DNA from: Ideonella_A sp963843805
GTDB lineage: Bacteria > Pseudomonadota > Gammaproteobacteria > Burkholderiales > Burkholderiaceae_C
Direction: 5' to 3'
Length of the DNA: 64,000 nucleotides
NCBI GenBank assembly: GCA_963843805.1
Contig: CAWJLY010000001.1
Coordinates: forward strand, 620,001 to 684,000
Shown: piece by piece, positions 60,501 through 64,000 of the stretch
How positions within the stretch are numbered: the stretch's first letter is position 1
Layout of the letters: the number at the start of each line of letters is the position of its first letter
Made by a program: the position numbers and the translations under genes
The notes under the pieces: generated by a model
Seen by the model: the letters and a program-made list of their open reading frames with translations, nothing else
The model's database searches: none
Told to the model about the DNA's origin: nothing

Positions 60501-63500
60501 CTGGTGACCACGACCGGCGCATCGTTGACACCCGTGACATCGATGGTGATGGTATTGGGCGTCGGGTCGATGTCGATGCCACCGCCTGCCGTGCCGCCAT
60601 CGTCGCGCACCTGGAATGTGAAGCTGGCATAGGCAGTGCCAAAACCGTCGGGCGCTGGCGTATAAACCAGCCGCCCGGCCGCGATATCGGCCGCGCTGAT
60701 GAACTGCGACGCCACCACCGCAGTTCCATTGTTCTTCAGCACCCCGTCGGTGGGCAGGCTGACGATGCGCACCGCGAGCAGCGAGTTGGCCGGGCTGTCG
60801 GCGCTGTCGCTGAAGCCGAAATCGGCGTTGCCGAAGACCAGGCTGCCGTCCTCGGCGACGACCACGGTCTTGTCGGCGCCAGCCGGTGCATCGTTGCTGC
60901 TCGTCACGTCGAAGCGCATCTGCCGCACGGTCGGATCGGTATCGATGCCGCCATTGGCGGTGCCGCCGTCGTCGTGGACGCGGAAGCCGATCTGCGCGTA
61001 GGCCGTTGCCCACTGGTTGGCCGCCGGCGCGAAGACCAGACGGCCCGCGTTGATGTCGTTGATGCCGATGAAATTGCCCGAAGTGACGGCCACACCCGCC
61101 AGCGTCAGGCTGCCTGCCGCAGGCAGGCTGCTGATCGTGACGCCGGCAAAACCGTCTGCCGGCGAATCGGCAGCATCGCTGTAGCCGAAGTCGCTGGCGG
61201 CGATCACCCGGGGCTGGTCTTCGGCGATGGTCAGCGTGATGGCGCTGCCCGTCGGCGCCGAGTTGACCCGCGCCACGTTGATCGCCACGCTGGCGGTATT
61301 GGATACGCTGACGCCGTTGCTGGCGCGGTAGGTGAAGCTGTCGATGCCGGCAAAGCCTGGTGTCGGCGTGTAATCGAACGAGCCGTCGGCGCGCAGCACG
61401 AGGATGCCGTTGACCGGATCGCTGACCTTGACCGCGGTCAGCGGATTGGCGCCGGGGTCGGAATCATTGGCCAGCAAGGCGCCGGCTGCGCTGACCAGCG
61501 TCTGCCCCTGGATCGCCGCGAAACTGTCGTTGGCCGCCAGCGGCGGCGCGCTGACGCCGTCGAACGAGACCTGTGCATACGCGGTATTCGACGGGTTGAG
61601 ACCGTCGTTGGCGACGACGCTGATGGTGCGCAGCGCGGTGTTCGGCGACGCCGCCAGATTGTTGTAGCGCAGCGTGCGCAGCACCTGCTGGTATTTGGCC
61701 ACCAGGTCGCTGCCGCTGAGCGTCAGCGTACCGGTGCCGGCGTTGTAGCTGGCCACGACGTTGGTGCCGCCGGTGGTTGCCGACAAGACCTCGTTGGCAC
61801 CGTCGAGCAGGTTGGTGATGCGCACCGTCATCGACAGCAGGTTGGTCTTGTTGTTGTCGCTGATCGATGCGTCGATGTCGGCAACCAGCACCGCGCCCAG
61901 CCCGCTGCGGAAGTTGGCACGGAAATCACTTCCCAGCGCGCCCGAGCTGTTGTTGGCATCGAGATCGATCAGGATGCCGTTGCCGACCATGATGGTGACG
62001 CCGCCGCTGCCAGCCTTGGCGCCGCCACTGCCGGTGCTGCCCAGATCGTCGACCGCAACCTGCAGTGTCGCGATGCCGTTGAAGCCCGCCGTCGGCGTGA
62101 AGACCATCGCGTCGAGCGCGGCATTGATCCGTTGCAAGGTGCCGCTGAAGGTGAAGGTCGCGTCGGCCATGCCGTCACCGACGCTGAAGCTCAGTTCATT
62201 GCCGAGCAGCATGCGCTGGCTGGCGATGCCGGCGTCCGCACCGTCCTGCTTGTCGCCGGTCCACACCACGCGGTAGGTGCCGTCGCCGGCCATCGCCACC
62301 GACGGTGCGAACTGGTCATCGGCGGTTCGCGTGTTGACCAATTGCTCGACGCCGATCCGGGTGCCGTTGGCGGCATGGGCCTGGGCATAGATGCCGTCGC
62401 GATCGGCGTCCTTGGCTTGCCAGCTGACGACGAACTGGCCGGACGGATTGATGGCCGCCGCCGGCGCAGACGGCTGAAGCCCGCTGCCCGTGTTGACCTG
62501 GAACTGCGCGCCCAGCGGATTGCCCGAGGCGTCGAAGCGACGCGCAGCGATCGAACCCGACGCATTGCCGTCGAGCCAGCCGACGACCCAGGCGCCGCTG
62601 GCGTTCATCGCGATGGTCGGCGTTTCCTGGGCATTCGAAGTGCTCGAGTTGACGACGAATTCGCCGCCGAGCGCGTTGCCCGCCGCGTCGAAGCGGCGTG
62701 CCAGGATGCCTTCCCTGTCGGCATCCTGACCCTGCCAGACGACGACGAAGTTGCCGCCGGCGTCGGTCGCTACCGCAGCAAATTCCTGGTCGCCGGAAAT
62801 CGTCTGGTTGACCTGGGTCTCGCCGCCGATCAACTGGCCGTTGGCGTCGAATCGCTGGACGAAGACACCTTGCCCGTTGCCGTCGGCCGATTGCCAGGCG
62901 ACCACCAGCGATCCGTCGTCGGCGAGTGCGATCGACGGCGCGGTCTGGTCGCCGTTGATGGACGTGTTGACCAGCGTCTCGCCACCGAGCCGATTGCCGG
63001 CGGCGTCGTAGCGCTGCAGGTAGATGCCGGTACCGCTGCCGTCCTGGTCCTTGCTGACCCAGGCAACCGCGAAGGCGCCGCTGCTGTTGGCGGCGACATC
63101 CGGCGCGTTCTGAGCCAGCGCGACGGTGCTGTTGACGAAGAATTCCGGACCGAGCCGATTGCCCGATGCATCGAAGCGCTGACCGACGAGATCGTCGCCA
63201 GGCCCGCTGCCGCCACCGCCGCCGTTGCTGGTCCAGATGACGACGGCCCCGCCGCCGGGCAGCGCTGCGACCCGGGCCTCGCGCTGATCGCCGACAGTGA
63301 CCACCGAGTTGACGTTGAACTCGGCGCCGATCGTCTGGCTGAGCGTGGCCGTGCCGTTGCTGACCGTGACGGTGACGCGGACCGGGTTGTTGGCCGCGTC
63401 GTCGACGATCGTCAAGCCATTGCCCGCCACTGCGGCCAGCACCAGCGGGGTATTGACCGGCGTGCGTTGCGGCGCCGGCGCCTGCACGACCGGTGCCGCG

Positions 63501-64000
63501 TTGCTGCCGTCCGGAACGACGTCGATCAACAGCGCCGCGTTGGTCGACAAGGCGCCGCCCAGGCCGACGTTGCCTTCGTCGTCGACCGCGACGGTGATCG
63601 AAGCCGCTCCGGTGAAATTGGCCGGCAGCATCAGTTGCAGGCCGTCGAACGCCAGATTGGCTTTGTCGACCGTGGCCCTGAAACTCACCAGCGCATCGCC
63701 GTTGCCGGTGCCGGTGACGAACTGCAGGCCGTTGGTCGTCGACATCGTCATCGTGCCGACTGACGCCTTCAGCGTGAACAACAGCTTCTTGTTCGCCGCG
63801 TCGGGATCGCCGACAAGCAGGGCGCGGCCCGCTGCGGCCGAGAAGACGATCGGCGTGTTCTCGACGACGGTCTGCTTCGGCGGCACGCTGATCGTCGGTC
63901 GGTCGTTGACGGCCGTGACATCGATCCTGACCCTGCCGGTCGAGGTCTTGGCGCCGCCGGCGCCGCTGTTGCCGAGGTCGTCGACCAGGATGTCGATCTG
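45117..64000 (-). CDS. Giant cadherin/Ig/beta-helix repeat protein (N-terminus outside window, frameshifted)
   Basis: At least 6,290 residues, beginning beyond 64000. From N to C: cadherin-like (to about 63480); propeller-like repeats with VVAW strands (63370-62190); tandem-95/cadherin modules (62170-60130); parallel beta-helix introduced by GKISLREAIAAANNT (60130-58600); a GSWWYSLNDGASW module with an inserted jelly-roll-like domain (58570-57620); cadherin; a unique domain (56920-55990); putative-Ig and SWQYS modules; two copies of an NGSR/cadherin/propeller block; QWLRNG repeats; putative-Ig array; Pro/Ala-rich stretch; coiled coil, one transmembrane helix and a charged tail. Breaks lie near 56605, 47190 and at many points between 52130 and 48280. 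Adhesin or sensory scaffold is my inference. Its stop overlaps the kinase start. Confidence 0.85.
45810..48060 (-). repeat. Putative-Ig (He_PIG) module array near the C-terminus
   Basis: Six modules of about 300 bases with the pattern NDAP...DADxGDxLxxxAxLxxGxxLPxWLxFDxxTxxFSGTPxNxDVGxLxIRVTATDxxGxS, plus one GSWQYSTDGRNWIDFG module at about 46540-46120. These are bead-like immunoglobulin folds common in large surface proteins. One frame break near 47190 joins the two open segments. Confidence 0.75.
49050..50890 (-). repeat. Super-repeat block B (degraded copy of block A)
   Basis: Same module order as block A: RGSNATLAVDRNGSRALARG, a cadherin domain and a propeller array starting with the same SSQNQDGSGWGVYGQR stretch. 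Nearly identical later stretches include HYDASVSMNA/HHDASVSMNA, SVALADDGS and NFIVAWEGNGIGDSSGVFAQ. The copy carries many single-base frame breaks in this sequence, so its true coding state must be read from corrected sequence. Confidence 0.7.
50910..52320 (-). repeat. Five tandem QWLRNG modules, period about 279 bases
   Basis: Five head-to-tail copies of a 93-residue module with IADxDGLGxFSYQWLRNG, AISGATxSTLLLGDADVGQ, ISVRVxYVDGHGTAExLTS and a closing NVNDxPTGLP. The copies are so alike at base level that the boundaries recur near 52310, 52031, 51751, 51473 and 51192. Two more diverged copies lie at 48060-48630. This stretch also has a high density of frame breaks. Confidence 0.8.
52960..54780 (-). 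repeat. Super-repeat block A (NGSR domain, cadherin, propeller)
   Basis: In order on the minus strand: a domain starting RGSDAAFSFFRNGSRVLSRA (54780-54430), a cadherin-like domain with ISGGADAARFTIDSASGVLR (54430-54110) and a seven-repeat VVVW array starting DHVVVWSSQNQDGSGWGVYG (54060-52960). The reading frame is intact. The same three modules in the same order recur at 50890-49050. Confidence 0.75.
58600..60130 (-). other. Right-handed parallel beta-helix domain of the giant protein
   Basis: About 500 residues starting with the KISLREAIAAANNT entry motif, then stacked rungs rich in Asn and Gly (GLAINRFTWSGILID, NTIVGNFLGTDITG, NLISGNSSRGINFF, NTVQNNYIGVDATGSQAVGN, NLISGNSGHGIWLR). This is the NosD/pectate-lyase-like rung pattern found in surface proteins; no catalytic residues are recognisable. 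It probably gives a stiff rod within an otherwise bead-like protein. Confidence 0.8.
62190..63370 (-). repeat. Propeller-like VVAW repeat array, copy 1
   Basis: About seven repeats of roughly 50-55 residues inside the giant protein, each with a VNxxxxxDQxxPxVAxxxDGxFVVxW strand pair followed by QRFDAxGNxLGxE (examples: NFVVVWQGQDADREGILARR, SLVVAWQSADGNGQGVFVQR). The repeat number fits a closed beta-propeller. The reading frame is unbroken here. Confidence 0.75.

Noticed and set aside
59231..63763. A 1,510-codon open frame on the plus strand, and a 1,354-codon one at 52609-56673
   Set aside because: Both lie antisense to the giant repeat gene. Their translations lack domain signatures and are rich in Arg, Gly, Asp and Ala, as expected for the mirror of GC-rich repeat codons. 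The minus strand carries clear recurring protein modules.

Overview
This is a GC-rich chromosomal window from a Gram-negative bacterium, most likely a betaproteobacterium of the order Burkholderiales. That placement is an inference from gene content: minC-minD-minE, birA followed by a SPOR-type protein, gap beside tkt, murU beside pepP, a CopG-like regulator beside a PHB-depolymerase-family esterase, and a homogentisate cluster carrying a DUF2783 gene. I saw no tRNA, rRNA, insertion sequence, prophage or CRISPR array.

Layout. 1-31 kb is mostly compact housekeeping DNA: the tail of an ABC exporter, minCDE, an FKBP isomerase, a GST, a cytosine-deaminase-like enzyme, topoisomerase III, a SET-domain protein, birA and a SPOR protein, a secreted subtilase with a GlyGly-CTERM-like tail, gap-tkt, murU, pepP, a GGDEF protein, rdgC, a flavin reductase, a nitronate monooxygenase, a degenerate HD-domain protein, ahpF-ahpC, a ribbon-helix-helix regulator with a PHB-type esterase, and an IclR regulator. 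30.6-36.2 kb is a homogentisate operon (MBL hydrolase, FAD monooxygenase, DUF2783, hmgA, fahA). 36.2-40.6 kb holds a VF530-type protein, a ProQ/FinO protein, dbpA, a DUF3309 mini-protein and a sorbosone-dehydrogenase-like protein.

40.6 kb to the window end is one minus-strand unit. A giant repeat protein (at least 18.9 kb, its N-terminus beyond the window) is followed, with ATGA stop/start overlaps or near-overlaps, by a membrane hybrid histidine kinase (PAS-HisKA-HATPase-REC-HPt) and a response regulator with REC, degenerate GGDEF and EAL domains. The giant protein is built of cadherin-like, putative-Ig, parallel beta-helix and propeller-like repeats. It ends in a coiled coil, one hydrophobic segment and a short charged tail. 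My reading is a surface or periplasmic scaffold wired to c-di-GMP signalling. This is the most interesting system in the window.

Caution on sequence quality. Between about 31.2 and 52.1 kb almost every gene is broken by frameshifts. Nearly all those I resolved by hand are a single extra base, often doubling its neighbour. The same lesion occurs in murU and ahpF. Unrelated neighbouring genes are all hit, so base-calling or assembly error is far likelier than decay. I annotate these genes as whole loci and state the breaks.
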